From positions 62,001-126,000 of the forward strand of contig NZ_WUQZ01000008.1 of NCBI RefSeq assembly GCF_009829075.1: 64,000 nucleotides of DNA. Reading direction: 5' to 3'. This stretch comes from Sphingobacterium composti (GTDB taxonomy: Bacteria; Bacteroidota; Bacteroidia; Sphingobacteriales; Sphingobacteriaceae). Both the position numbers and the translations under genes were made by a program. Shown one piece after another: positions 35,476 to 45,075 of this stretch (position 1 is the stretch's first letter; every line of letters begins with the position of its first letter). The notes below the pieces were generated by a model, which worked only from the letters and a program-made list of their open reading frames with translations, made no database searches and was not told the origin of the DNA.

Positions 35476-36453
35476 TTAGTTAACAGGAACTGGAGTTGCT
35501 GTTGAATCAGCTTTTGGCGCTGTGCCTTTGATTACATCCACTAACTCAATTTCAAAAACAAGAGGAGCATATGGAGGAATTTGAGCTTGTGGCTGACCAT
35601 TTGAACCGTAAGCAGATTTCGACGGAATGATTAATGTCGCTTTACTACCTTTATTCAACAATTGAAGTGCTTCAGTCCATGCAGGAATAACAGGATCTAC
35701 ACCTAAAGCAAATTTAATAGGTTCGAAAGTTTTCATTGGGTTAGAAGCTAAACCTGCTTTTTCTCCAACCTCTTTCAATGAAGTATCAAATACTTTTCCG
35801 TGTGTTAATTTACCTACGTAGTTCACTCTTACAGTATCACCAATAACAGGTTTTGCTCCTTTACCTTCTTCTGTGATAACATATTGTAAATCAGAAGCTG
35901 TTTTCTTAGGCTCTAATTTATTGTCTTTAACGTATTTTTCGATTTTACCAGCTTCCGCTTTCTCTAAATTAGCGATTAATTCTTTGTAGTATTTTTCTAA
36001 TTCTACGTGAGCGATTGAATCAGGCAATTCAGCTTTTTTGAAATGCTTTCTAACTTTAATAGTGAAAGTTAAATACTTATCAGCAAAAGGTAATTTTGGT
36101 TGACCTGATTTTGCAGCCATAGTATCCAAATTCAAACGAAATACGGCGCTATCACCTTCACCTAAATATTTGAACATAGAAGAATAACTACCTTTATAAT
36201 TACCAGGGATTGTATCGGGAACTACATTTACATATTGAGGTAATCCTAGATCATATGTACTTTGAATTAGAGAGTCATTTCTATCAGATTTAACAACCAT
36301 ATCCACGAATAAGTGGTCGCCATCTGCAGCTTTAACTGCAGCTTCGTCTTTCACGATTTTATACTCAAGACCACCGTCTCCTTTTTTAAAATTCTGGCAT
36401 GAAGTAGCGAATAAACCTACTGCAGCAGCTAATACAAAAATTGATTTTTTCAT
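35476..36453 (-). CDS. FKBP-type peptidyl-prolyl isomerase lipoprotein
   Basis: 325 residues. The lipobox FATSC gives Cys19. The C-terminal FKBP domain (about 185-312) has DTVRVNYVGKLTHGKVFDTS, VIPAWTEALQLLNKGSKATLIIPSKSAYG and PPYAPLVFEIELVDV, the standard order including the active-site VIPAW and Tyr. The N-terminal 30-135 is a second, divergent FKBP-like unit (HLFVDMVVKSDRNDSLIQST, GDSAVFRLN). A charged helix (140-180) links them. It catalyses proline isomerisation in periplasmic protein folding. It is 19 bases downstream of the DHH gene. Confidence 0.92.
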   Translation of the reverse strand: MKKSIFVLAAAVGLFATSCQNFKKGDGGLEYKIVKDEAAVKAADGDHLFVDMVVKSDRNDSLIQSTYDLGLPQYVNVVPDTIPGNYKGSYSSMFKYLGEGDSAVFRLNLDTMAAKSGQPKLPFADKYLTFTIKVRKHFKKAELPDSIAHVELEKYYKELIANLEKAEAGKIEKYVKDNKLEPKKTASDLQYVITEEGKGAKPVIGDTVRVNYVGKLTHGKVFDTSLKEVGEKAGLASNPMKTFEPIKFALGVDPVIPAWTEALQLLNKGSKATLIIPSKSAYGSNGQPQAQIPPYAPLVFEIELVDVIKGTAPKADSTATPVPVN

Positions 36454-36472
36454 TTTATTGATTAATACTTAT

Positions 36473-37483
36473 TTACTTTGTTAAAATTTCTAAATATTCA
36501 GGTAAAATTGATTTAAATTTATTGACAACGGATGATAAGTCTTCTGAAGAGCTACCCCCAGAAGCATTTAAATGTCCACCCCCATTAAAATATTTTTTAC
36601 ATATCTCATTACAAGGGATTTCACCAATCGAACGCAAAGATAGTTTAATTAATTCGGTTCTGTCAACTATTAGTGCTGCAAGTCGAATTCCTTTGATTGA
36701 CAATGCATAATTCACCAAACCTTCTGTATCTCCAGTGGTGATTTCAAATTGTGCTAAATCCTCTTTTGAAATCGCGAAAAGTGCTGTATTGTACTCGGGA
36801 ATTACTTCTAAACAATTTAATAAACAGTAGCCCAAAAACTTTAGTCTACGTTCAGTGGAGCTATTATAAATGTGTTCATGAATTTCCCAGTTGCGTGCTC
36901 CAGCATCAATCAAACTTGCTATGATATGGTGTACTGCTGGGGTGGTAGATCTGAATCGGAATGATCCCGTGTCAGTCATGATGCCCGCATACAAGCACGT
37001 CGCAATATCGGCATCTACTTGCTCGCGAGCTTGGAACACATCGGCAATGAATGTGTAGATTAGCTGGGCTGTAGCAGCAGCGTTAGAATCCCAATAGGTC
37101 AATTGCGCGAAGTCTTCAGGATCCAAATGATGATCAATCATCCATTTTTGTCCTTTTGCATCCGAAATAATCGGCGCTAAGATATTTGTACGTGATAAGG
37201 CACTATAATCAAGGCAGAATATGATTTCTGCATTTTCAATTAATTCTTTCGCAAGTTCAGGTTTTTCGGGATAAGATATTACATCTTGACGTCCTGGCAT
37301 CCAATCCAAAAATGAAGGGAAATCGGATGATACAACAACAGAAACATCATGGTTATTCTTTTTCAACCAATGGTAAAGGCCTAATGAAGAACCTAATGCA
37401 TCGCCATCAGGTTTATGATGCGTTGTGATTGTGATTCGGCTAGGTTTGGTCAGTAATTGTAAATTTTCTTCTCCTTGTAACAT
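36473..37483 (-). CDS. DHH/DHHA1 phosphoesterase, NrnA-like
   Basis: 336 residues. The metal-binding motifs of the DHH superfamily are in order: TTHHKPDGDALGSS (about 20-33), IFCLDYSALSR (Asp), KWMIDHHLDPEDF (the DHH triad) and TDTGSFRF (Asp). The C-terminal DHHA1 domain ends with KYFNGGGHLNASGG. NrnA-type enzymes degrade short oligoribonucleotides and dephosphorylate pAp. The order with an upstream DUF3352 protein and a downstream FKBP lipoprotein suggests one operon. Confidence 0.92.
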   Translation of the reverse strand: MLQGEENLQLLTKPSRITITTHHKPDGDALGSSLGLYHWLKKNNHDVSVVVSSDFPSFLDWMPGRQDVISYPEKPELAKELIENAEIIFCLDYSALSRTNILAPIISDAKGQKWMIDHHLDPEDFAQLTYWDSNAAATAQLIYTFIADVFQAREQVDADIATCLYAGIMTDTGSFRFRSTTPAVHHIIASLIDAGARNWEIHEHIYNSSTERRLKFLGYCLLNCLEVIPEYNTALFAISKEDLAQFEITTGDTEGLVNYALSIKGIRLAALIVDRTELIKLSLRSIGEIPCNEICKKYFNGGGHLNASGGSSSEDLSSVVNKFKSILPEYLEILTK

Positions 37484-37531
37484 ATCTTAATTAAGAATAC
37501 AAACGTACAAATAATTCGTCTCTACGTAAAA

Positions 37532-40159
37532 TTATTTTTGATGCTTGAAAGCATACAATTTCTTATCTCTACGCATGCATAATAGATACGTGTCACTATT
37601 ATAATTAATCTTGCCGTAATAGAACAAGGGTTGGCCTTCGACAGGGAATCCATCTACCACTGAACCATTTTCTCCGAAGAGATATAAGAGATTTGTTGCT
37701 TTGGAAGCTACGCCAATTGTATATTGATTTGCATTTGGGATTTTGAAAAACTGTGGTCTATCATCTATATTTTTGGTAAAATGAAATTCAAACAACGGTT
37801 TATATGAACTCGTTTCGAAGACACCTAGTTTATTTTGATCAATTAATATAAATTCCGGAGCAGAAGATCCGCTGATGTTTTCAAATGCGCCAAAATATTT
37901 ATCTACATCTTGTTCAATTTTTATTTCAGATAATATTTTATCCGTGTTAATTCGATACAAAGTTGATTTGTTATCAAAAGCTAAGATTTCGTATGAATTA
38001 TTGCCGACATCTACGAATCCTATTGGTGTTTTGAATTCTACATCGCCCGGAATATCAATTTCTTTGAGCAATGATCCATCATTATTTAAAAAATATACAC
38101 GGCCAAAAGTAGTACCAATTACATATTTGGAACCAACTTGTCTTACAGCTCCTAAGATTGTCCCATCAATATTAGTGTTTTTCCAATCAGACACACTATT
38201 TCCTTCTGAATCATATGCATAAATTGAATTTTTTGCGGTAATCAAAAACAAATCTTTACCATTCCATTTTGAAATCAGCGGTTCTGCAATGGGTTCCTCT
38301 GGTATACCTGCCGAAAATCCTTTTAATGTCTTCCCAGAAGTATCTATGCGATATAAGCGGTTTCGATCAGTAACAAAAACAATGGTGCGATCAGCCATTT
38401 GTTTTATTTCACCGACGATGCGGCCTGAGATTACGGCAGACCATAATTTATTTCCCGAAGGATGAATTGCATGAAGTGTATGATCTAATTCTTGAACCAA
38501 AATCATTTGACTGCTGTCGGACTGCTCAAAAACATGGGGTGCTGTGATTGCTCTGTCATTAAATTGGTAAGTCCACTCCGGAGTACTACCTAAAGCACTT
38601 TTGCTTTTGTATAAAGCATAAATTTGCGAAGAAAAATTGCCATTATTTCCTGATAACTGAACTGACCATGAATAAAAATCTTGATAACCATAATTTTCTT
38701 TATTTCTCAAATTTTTCTGATAATGTCGAGGCAAAGAATTCAGTATTTTAGAGAAAGCATTCTTATTATGTATAAAAAGGGTGACATTGGCTTCATTTCC
38801 TTGAAGTTTTTCAAAATTTTTGAAACCTAATGTGCCGGTTAGCAAATCTTTGCGACGATAATTGTTTAAATAATTTCTTAACTCATTACTAGAATTAGAA
38901 AGCACAAGTACATCATCAATACGTGCGACATATGGTCTTGACATATTTTTGAAAGGTTCACCATAGAGTGTATAAAAAATATTTGAACTTCTAAACCGAT
39001 AAATTCCGTCATTTTCGTCTTCTAAAATACGATTAGCAATTCCTTTCCAAGCTGTAGTGTCATTTAAGCCTACATAAGCGATATGGGCCTGGTTCGTTTG
39101 CTCAACTAAAGCAAAGCTATGTCCAAGAGTAGATGTAAGTTTGCTCAAAGAAGAACTACTGTCAGCAAAAGATTCGAAAGTTGATTGTAATTTTTTGGTT
39201 TCTTCACGAGCTTCAAAATATCCTTTTAGGTCAGCTTCAAACTTTGCATAATTGCTAAGAGAATATTCCATAAATACAGCTGTGTTTGACGGAAAATAAT
39301 TGTACAGCCTTTGTGTTTTTTTGGATTGATTACGGAATAATGCAAGGTAGTTGCCGGAGGATTTATCTATTTCACTTTCACCTGTAAGCATCAATGCATC
39401 TTGTTTGAAATTGATGTTCCAAGCTGATTGTCCATCTAATCCAGCAAATTGATCCGAAAAAAATCCTCTTTCCTTCTGTTGAAAATGCTTGATGATATTA
39501 GTATACTGTTGATGTGAGAAATATACACTTAATGGTGTGTTTCTAGAATTGTTGGATATGAAATAATCGATTTGATCCTCCGAAAGTTTTGGTTTGCTTT
39601 TGTCTAAAACTGAAATAAGGGTGTTCTTTGAATACGAAGCAAAAATAACTTGCTCGTAATATGTTGTATACAAAGTTGTGTCGGGACTGCCAAAACTAAA
39701 AGAAGTGATTTTTTGCCCTAAGGTATCTGTCGATGAAATTTTATACGATTTGCTATACTCATTCAATAAAATATTCAGGTCACTTTCATCAATAGCGGAA
39801 GACGTCGGAACAGTAAATAACAGATTGACAGAATCAGCATCAGGGTGTAAAGAAATAAAAACATCTTGATTTTCTATAAAATCATAAAACGCTTCATGAC
39901 GCAAGATCTGAGTTTTATATTTCTTAATCAGTTGAACTTCTTTCATTCCTAAAAGGGCATCAAACAAGTCAAAATCTTTGAAAATATTATCGGTTACTTC
40001 ATCATTTTTGATTGAAGCAATCAAAAATGTATTATCTGGTAGATATTTTAATGGTTTTAGTGAATTGTGTTGTTCTTTATTGATGTCACTAAAGTAATAG
40101 ATAGAAGCTGCAATCACTCCAATAAATAAAAGCACTGTTACGATAATCGTATTCCTCAT
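37532..40159 (-). CDS. DUF3352-like protein with C-terminal beta-propeller, membrane-anchored
   Basis: 875 residues. One N-terminal membrane segment (4-24) with the rest outside. The first part (about 35-540) resembles the DUF3352 family: LPDNTFLIASIKNDEV, a Ser/Thr-rich middle and repeats of the form LFRNQSKKTQRLYNYFPSNTA. The last part (about 550-875) has repeating blades with GNKLWSAVISG, RLYRIDTSGK, IYAYDSEGNS, RVYFLNNDGSLLKEID, LYRINTDKI and LYLFGENGSVV, a PQQ/WD40-type propeller. The function is unknown; a periplasmic sensor or assembly factor is possible. It is the first gene of the unit with the DHH phosphoesterase. Confidence 0.78.
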   Translation of the reverse strand: MRNTIIVTVLLFIGVIAASIYYFSDINKEQHNSLKPLKYLPDNTFLIASIKNDEVTDNIFKDFDLFDALLGMKEVQLIKKYKTQILRHEAFYDFIENQDVFISLHPDADSVNLLFTVPTSSAIDESDLNILLNEYSKSYKISSTDTLGQKITSFSFGSPDTTLYTTYYEQVIFASYSKNTLISVLDKSKPKLSEDQIDYFISNNSRNTPLSVYFSHQQYTNIIKHFQQKERGFFSDQFAGLDGQSAWNINFKQDALMLTGESEIDKSSGNYLALFRNQSKKTQRLYNYFPSNTAVFMEYSLSNYAKFEADLKGYFEAREETKKLQSTFESFADSSSSLSKLTSTLGHSFALVEQTNQAHIAYVGLNDTTAWKGIANRILEDENDGIYRFRSSNIFYTLYGEPFKNMSRPYVARIDDVLVLSNSSNELRNYLNNYRRKDLLTGTLGFKNFEKLQGNEANVTLFIHNKNAFSKILNSLPRHYQKNLRNKENYGYQDFYSWSVQLSGNNGNFSSQIYALYKSKSALGSTPEWTYQFNDRAITAPHVFEQSDSSQMILVQELDHTLHAIHPSGNKLWSAVISGRIVGEIKQMADRTIVFVTDRNRLYRIDTSGKTLKGFSAGIPEEPIAEPLISKWNGKDLFLITAKNSIYAYDSEGNSVSDWKNTNIDGTILGAVRQVGSKYVIGTTFGRVYFLNNDGSLLKEIDIPGDVEFKTPIGFVDVGNNSYEILAFDNKSTLYRINTDKILSEIKIEQDVDKYFGAFENISGSSAPEFILIDQNKLGVFETSSYKPLFEFHFTKNIDDRPQFFKIPNANQYTIGVASKATNLLYLFGENGSVVDGFPVEGQPLFYYGKINYNSDTYLLCMRRDKKLYAFKHQK

Positions 40160-40294
40160 ATTACAAACCTAATTATTTCAGTTTGCGAAATGAAACGAAT
40201 ACGTTAAAAACATTATTTTCTGTCGTAGAATCCTACATATTTTTTACTACATTTATGACTGTTATTATCTGATAATTTTTTTGAATCACATTTG

Positions 40295-40684
40295 ATGAAC
40301 AAACAAATCATTCTAACAGCCTCATTTTTTGGAGTTATAGCTGTGATTTTAGGTGCTTTTGGCGCGCATGGGTTGGAAGGTAAGATTAGTGAATATCACA
40401 TCGATACATGGAAGACTGCTAATCAATATCATTTCTACCATACACTTGCCTTATTGTTTTTATCGACTTTTTCACGTGCTAAAAGTCAGTCAATTCGTAT
40501 TTCATTTATATTTTTTACAATAGGAATATTACTTTTTTCAGGTTCATTGTACCTTCTTAGCGTGCGCGAATTGTTGGGAATTGTAAAAGTTTCTATTTTA
40601 GGACCGATTACTCCATTAGGCGGTCTATGTTTTATCGTAGGATGGATAGGGTTATTTGTGGCAGCATTGAAAAATAGAGCATAA
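40295..40684 (+). CDS. DUF423 family small membrane protein
   Basis: 129 residues with four hydrophobic segments. The start is the ATG at 40295 (MNKQIILTASFFGVIAVILG); a TTG one codon earlier is less likely. The family motifs GAFGAHGLEGKI, W-KTANQYHFYHTLALL and GPITPLGGLCFIVGW are all present. DUF423 (YwdK-like) has no proven function. It is divergent from the DUF3352 gene and followed by a strong terminator. Confidence 0.9.
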   Translation: MNKQIILTASFFGVIAVILGAFGAHGLEGKISEYHIDTWKTANQYHFYHTLALLFLSTFSRAKSQSIRISFIFFTIGILLFSGSLYLLSVRELLGIVKVSILGPITPLGGLCFIVGWIGLFVAALKNRA

Positions 40685-40703
40685 GAAATGAACTAAAATA
40701 TTA

Positions 40704-40734
40704 AGCCCCTGATAAATGCTATCAGGGGCTTTTT
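40704..40734. terminator. Intrinsic terminator behind DUF423 gene
   Basis: The stem AGCCCCTGATA/TATCAGGGGCT (11 bases) has a five-base loop (40715-40719) and is followed by TTTT; it ends the DUF423 transcript just before priA. Confidence 0.92.
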
Positions 40735-40737
40735 CGT

Positions 40738-40745
40738 TACATTTG
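40738..40745 (+). promoter_or_regulatory. Candidate -7 box for priA, nearly leaderless
   Basis: TACATTTG matches TAnnTTTG and ends six bases before the priA ATG at 40751. With transcription starting a few bases after the box, the leader would be almost absent. No -33 TTG is seen because the terminator stem occupies that place. Confidence 0.3.
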
Positions 40746-40750
40746 TGCAT

Positions 40751-43228
40751 ATGTCGAGTCCAGATTTATTTGCAGAACGTCAAACTTATTTTGTAGAGGT
40801 CATCTTGCCATTGGCTATCGCCAAAACGTATACGTATCGTGTTCCTTATGAGCTCAATGAGAAGATTGGGATTGGTGTGCGTGTCATTGTGCAATTTGGA
40901 CGAAATAAGGTCTATTCGGCGATTGTGAAACATATTACAACTGATCCACCTGAGAAATATGAAGCCAAATATATTTTGGATGTGGTCGATGATTATGCTA
41001 TCGTGGATGAAGGCCAATTAAAATTGTGGGATTGGATAGCTGATTATTATATGTGTCATTTGGGTGAAGTCATGCAGGCAGCTTTACCAGCAGCTTTGAA
41101 AATGGCTTCCGAAACCAAAATAATTGCTGTTAATAACGAAAATATCGATAGATCGGAACTATCAGATAAGGCCTTTTTAATTCTAGATGCCTTGGATGTC
41201 GCAGGTGAATTGTCTGTCGCTGACGTATCTAAGGTATTGGGACAGAAATCTGTTTTCCCCTTGTTGAAATCTCTGTTCGAGCAGAACTTTATTCAAATTT
41301 CGGAAGAAATCAAAGAACGTTATAAGCCAAAAACCAAATCTTTCTTACGATTAGCTTCGGTATATAGTGATGCAGAAGGTAAACGAATCTTGCTAGATAG
41401 TTTGAATAGAGCGCCTAAGCAACAAGATGCAGTTTTGGGATTCATGCAATTATCCAAAACGCAGGAAGATATTACCCGTCAGGATTTGATGGAAGCTACA
41501 GCTTGCGGTACGGGAGCGATTACCTCTTTGATAGATAAAGGAGTATTTGAAGTCAAAGAAAAGGTCGTTAGCCGTTTCCAAGGAATGGATGTCTTGTTGA
41601 CAAAAGATTTCACTTTTAGTGAGACACAGCAAAAGGCTTTTGAATCCATTAAAACTCAATTCGAAAAAAAGGATGTGGTTTTATTGCATGGCGTTACAGC
41701 TTCTGGTAAGACGCAAATTTATATTCGGATGATAGAAGAAGCATTGGCTTCGGGCAAAAATGCCTTGTATTTATTGCCTGAAATTGCCTTAACTACACAA
41801 ATAACAGAGAGACTGAAATTGCATTTTGGTAATGATTTGGGAGTATATCACTCCAAATTTAATGATAACGAAAGAGCAGAAGTATGGCATAAAGTCATCA
41901 AAAATGAGTTTAAAGTCGTTATTGGTGCTCGTTCTTCGGTGTTTTTGCCATTTAGAGATTTGGGGTTAATTATTGTAGACGAAGAACATGAAAATTCGTA
42001 CAAGCAATATGACCCAGCTCCGCGTTATCATGCGCGTGATACGGCTATTTACTTAGCGCATTTGCATCATGCCAAAGTATTGCTGGGCTCTGCTACTCCA
42101 TCGGTGGAAAGTTATTATAATGCTAAGGCCAACAAATACGGTCTAGTCGAATTATTGCAACGTTTTGGCGAAGCACAATTGCCAGAAATTGAAATCGTGA
42201 ATATCCCCGAAGCAACACGTAAGGATGAAATGCATTCATATTTCAGTACGACATTGCTGAAAGGAATTGAGGAAGCTGTAGCGAAGAAAGAACAGGTTAT
42301 CTTATTCCAAAATCGTCGCGGTCACACCCCATTTGTGCAATGTAGTACCTGCGGTTATGTTGCCAAATGTGTGAATTGTGATGTCAGCATGACTTATCAC
42401 AAAACTTCTGACCTATTGCACTGTCACTATTGTGGACATTCGGAAAATACCGTTAATGTCTGTCCTGCCTGTGGATTGCCGCATATGGAAAGTAAAGGCT
42501 TCGGTACCGAAAGAGTAGAAGAGGAATTAGAAATTCTAATGCCAGACTTGCGTATTGGGCGGTTGGATTTGGATTCGACAAAAGGAAAATACGGTTTTGA
42601 CCGTATAATTTCGGCTTTTGATGACCATGAATACGATGTGCTAATTGGTACACAGATGGTAGCTAAGGGATTAGATTTTGGTCGGGTAAGTTTGATTGGA
42701 ATATTGAATGCCGATACGATTATCAATTTTCCAGAGTTTCGTGCATACGAAAGAGCTTTTTCGTTGTTCTCACAAGTAGCAGGTCGTGCAGGACGTCGCC
42801 AAGACCAAGGAAAAGTAATTATCCAAACTTATACACCAAATCATCGTGTTATTGAGCAGGTCGTGAATCACGATTATAATGGGATGTTTATGCAGGAAGT
42901 AACCGAGCGTAAGAACTTTGCTTATCCACCTTTCTATCGTATTATCAAAATTGATGTCAAGCATCCTGACCAACAGCAAACATTAGATTCAGCGCAGAAA
43001 TTAGCGAATCTATTACGTGCCTCTTTAGGAAACCGAATCTTAGGGCCAGAACCTCCTTTGGTCTCTCGTGTCCGTAATCATTATATACAAACCATCACAC
43101 TCAAAATAGAACGTACTAATATCAGCATCAATAAGGTAAAAGAACTTATCCGTACAGCTTTACTACATTTTGAATTAGATAAACACAATGCAGGTGTTCG
43201 GACTGTGATTGATGTGGATCCATATTAA
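40751..43228 (+). CDS. priA: Primosomal replication protein PriA (helicase)
   Basis: The 3'-5' helicase that restarts collapsed replication forks. The ATG at 40751 (MSSPDLFAERQTYFVEV) is the likely start; about 825 residues. The N-terminal 3'-DNA-binding domain (VEVILPLAIAKTYTYRVP) is followed by a winged helix and by the helicase lobes with Walker A HGVTASGKTQIY and DEEHENSYKQ (DEEH box). A zinc region with eight cysteines (CSTCGYVAKCVNC ... CHYC ... CPACG) follows, then GTQMVAKGLDFGRV and QVAGRAGR (motif VI). All expected parts are intact. It is followed by a hairpin and a convergent hydrolase gene. Confidence 0.97.
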   Translation: MSSPDLFAERQTYFVEVILPLAIAKTYTYRVPYELNEKIGIGVRVIVQFGRNKVYSAIVKHITTDPPEKYEAKYILDVVDDYAIVDEGQLKLWDWIADYYMCHLGEVMQAALPAALKMASETKIIAVNNENIDRSELSDKAFLILDALDVAGELSVADVSKVLGQKSVFPLLKSLFEQNFIQISEEIKERYKPKTKSFLRLASVYSDAEGKRILLDSLNRAPKQQDAVLGFMQLSKTQEDITRQDLMEATACGTGAITSLIDKGVFEVKEKVVSRFQGMDVLLTKDFTFSETQQKAFESIKTQFEKKDVVLLHGVTASGKTQIYIRMIEEALASGKNALYLLPEIALTTQITERLKLHFGNDLGVYHSKFNDNERAEVWHKVIKNEFKVVIGARSSVFLPFRDLGLIIVDEEHENSYKQYDPAPRYHARDTAIYLAHLHHAKVLLGSATPSVESYYNAKANKYGLVELLQRFGEAQLPEIEIVNIPEATRKDEMHSYFSTTLLKGIEEAVAKKEQVILFQNRRGHTPFVQCSTCGYVAKCVNCDVSMTYHKTSDLLHCHYCGHSENTVNVCPACGLPHMESKGFGTERVEEELEILMPDLRIGRLDLDSTKGKYGFDRIISAFDDHEYDVLIGTQMVAKGLDFGRVSLIGILNADTIINFPEFRAYERAFSLFSQVAGRAGRRQDQGKVIIQTYTPNHRVIEQVVNHDYNGMFMQEVTERKNFAYPPFYRIIKIDVKHPDQQQTLDSAQKLANLLRASLGNRILGPEPPLVSRVRNHYIQTITLKIERTNISINKVKELIRTALLHFELDKHNAGVRTVIDVDPY

Positions 43229-43236
43229 ACAACAAT

Positions 43237-43254
43237 AGCGAGTTTTAACTCGCT
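43237..43254. terminator. Short hairpin between priA and the DUF4886 gene
   Basis: AGCGAGTT and its complement AACTCGCT (43237-43244 and 43247-43254) form a hairpin between two convergent genes. The T run is weak (TCTTCTG), so it is a candidate terminator only. Confidence 0.5.
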
Positions 43255-43260
43255 CTTCTG

Positions 43261-44100
43261 TTATAATTTCACTTTTGATATTTTGAAAGGTTTCTTGATG
43301 GCTTTGTATGCAGCTTGTTTAGCAATTTGCGCTTGTTTGTCAGTTACTTTTTCGGGTTTGTAACTATTTTTACGGACATCCTTTTTGAATAATTTCTCGA
43401 ACCATGCGCAGGCTGCGGTGAACCTACCGAATGTTAATTCTAAATGATAGCCGTCACGTGTGTATGTATCTCCTTGTGATGATGTACGTGCATTTTGTAT
43501 AGCTGTACCGGCAGGAATTACCATCGCAAAATCTTTCATCTTAGAGATTTTCTTTGTTGCATCTGCTATTGCTTTATACATTTCCGCTTGGTTATTGTTG
43601 TAGTTAGCAAAACCCTTATGATTAGAATCGTGTTGATATGCCCAAGTTTGATGATAGATAAGTTTTGTCTGTGGTTTTTTCTTAGTTTTTACATAGCTAA
43701 TCAATTCTGGTAATTCCTTCATAATGACATCATATTGCCCTGAAAAAGGACTAGCTTGTTGCAAACTTATATAATCCCAATTTTCGTCTGCGATAGCTTG
43801 CGAGATGCTGACATCTTTGGTTGTCACCTTTTTGCCATCCAATCCGACTTTGCGATAGGAATAAGCGGCTTTGTCTTCACGGGAATTTTTTACGTGAAGT
43901 TCTACTGAAGCTCCTCCGATGTACATATTGCCGATGATGATTTGTTTTCCATCCGCTTTTGCTAAATCATAAAGATAGTTTTCAATACCGTCCTCCGAAA
44001 AGCTATTTCCAATGGCTAATATTTTAAGCGCTTTTTCTTGTGCTGATAGACTAAGTGTAAAAAGTAATGTAGTAAGTAAAAAGATAATTTGTTTTTTCAT
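43261..44100 (-). CDS. DUF4886 (SGNH-like hydrolase) exported protein
   Basis: 279 residues with a signal peptide ending LSLSAQ. The SGNH-type blocks are ILAIGNSFSEDGIENYL (Ser in GNSFSED), YIGGASVELH, DYISLQQASPFSG and a C-terminal DGYHLELTFGRF with the catalytic Asp-x-x-His. This matches DUF4886 as I remember it. It may hydrolyse an ester on carbohydrate or lipid outside the cytoplasm; the substrate is unknown. The C-terminus is lysine-rich (KKPFKISKVKL). Confidence 0.88.
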   Translation of the reverse strand: MKKQIIFLLTTLLFTLSLSAQEKALKILAIGNSFSEDGIENYLYDLAKADGKQIIIGNMYIGGASVELHVKNSREDKAAYSYRKVGLDGKKVTTKDVSISQAIADENWDYISLQQASPFSGQYDVIMKELPELISYVKTKKKPQTKLIYHQTWAYQHDSNHKGFANYNNNQAEMYKAIADATKKISKMKDFAMVIPAGTAIQNARTSSQGDTYTRDGYHLELTFGRFTAACAWFEKLFKKDVRKNSYKPEKVTDKQAQIAKQAAYKAIKKPFKISKVKL

Positions 44101-44116
44101 AGGGTAGGTATATTTT

Positions 44117-44929
44117 TTAGAGTATTTGGAATAATTTCAATATCTCGCGAGTCGCTAATTCACGTCCTGCTGCAAATTTACTAGTATTTTTTTGATCGTT
44201 TGGTTCTACATTTAGGGCAAAATAATAAACGTTTGGTTTTTTGTCTATCATGCCAACAAACCAACCGTTGTTATGATTATTATCTTGAGACCATCCAGTT
44301 TTACCAAAATAAATATATTCAGATGTACGTTCTTTTTCAAAAACACGAAGCATTTTATCGTAAGTCGAATTCAAAATTGGTAATTTTTTAGTATAAAAAC
44401 GTTGTAGAAAATCAATTTGTTCGACTGGTGTAATTCTTGATTTGCCTTCTATCCAAAAATTGTCAATTGTACTTTCGTTTACATCCATATTATTGAGGTG
44501 CAATTTGTTCAAATATGATTTCATTCGTTTTACACCTATACGCCTCGCGACTTCTTGATAACAAGGGAGACATGAGGCTTGAAACGCTTCCCGTACGGTC
44601 ATATCTTTTTGCCAAGATTCAAAAGCACGTTTCTGTCCATCCCATTTTAGGGAATCATTTTCATCTTTGAGCACATTTGTTTCTAAAGCAATAATTGAAT
44701 TTACAATCTTGAACGTACTCGCAGGTAAATAACCTTTTTCTGCTAGCTCAAAGTTGTTGGAATAATAGGTTTTATTTTTAGCATCGAAAACCAAAACTGT
44801 TCCTTTTAAATCTTGTTTGGCTAGTATTTTTTCGATTTCATTTTTGAATTCTTCACTGCGTTTTGGCGTACTTCCGTGGAAATCACAACTTAAAAAAAGG
44901 AACAAAATCAATAACAAATAATAGCGCAT
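44117..44929 (-). CDS. OXA-type class D beta-lactamase, lipoprotein
   Basis: 270 residues. A serine beta-lactamase or a related penicillin-binding enzyme. Motif 1 is STFK (71-74, catalytic Ser71 and Lys74); motif 2 is Ser119-Cys-Leu121 within ASCLPCYQEVARRIG (usually SxV); motif 3 is KTG (210-212) in YFGKTGW. The FWIEG stretch (158-162), containing the tryptophan that shields the carbamyl-lysine, is present. The usual YGN triad position reads HLN. The signal peptide ends in LFLSC, so it is predicted to be lipidated at Cys15, unlike most soluble OXA enzymes. Hydrolytic activity is likely but the spectrum cannot be read from sequence. Confidence 0.88.
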   Translation of the reverse strand: MRYYLLLILFLFLSCDFHGSTPKRSEEFKNEIEKILAKQDLKGTVLVFDAKNKTYYSNNFELAEKGYLPASTFKIVNSIIALETNVLKDENDSLKWDGQKRAFESWQKDMTVREAFQASCLPCYQEVARRIGVKRMKSYLNKLHLNNMDVNESTIDNFWIEGKSRITPVEQIDFLQRFYTKKLPILNSTYDKMLRVFEKERTSEYIYFGKTGWSQDNNHNNGWFVGMIDKKPNVYYFALNVEPNDQKNTSKFAAGRELATREILKLFQIL

Positions 44930-45060
44930 AATGATAAGATTTTATAAATTTATGAAATTACCTATTTAAATTAATAAACCCTAAAATATGAAACAAAAAT
45001 CTAAACCTATTGGCCCCGAATTAATTGTATTTATTCTTTAATAATATGCATAAACAATGG

Positions 45061-45068
45061 TATTTTTG
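45061..45068 (+). promoter_or_regulatory. Candidate -7 box for pcm
   Basis: TATTTTTG fits TAnnTTTG, eight bases before the ATG at 45076. No spaced TTG element is seen. Confidence 0.35.
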
Positions 45069-45075
45069 ACGAACG

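Noticed and set aside
37875-38222. A 115-codon frame opposite the propeller region of the DUF3352-like gene.
   Set aside because: Composition is that of an antisense frame and there is no promoter or domain.
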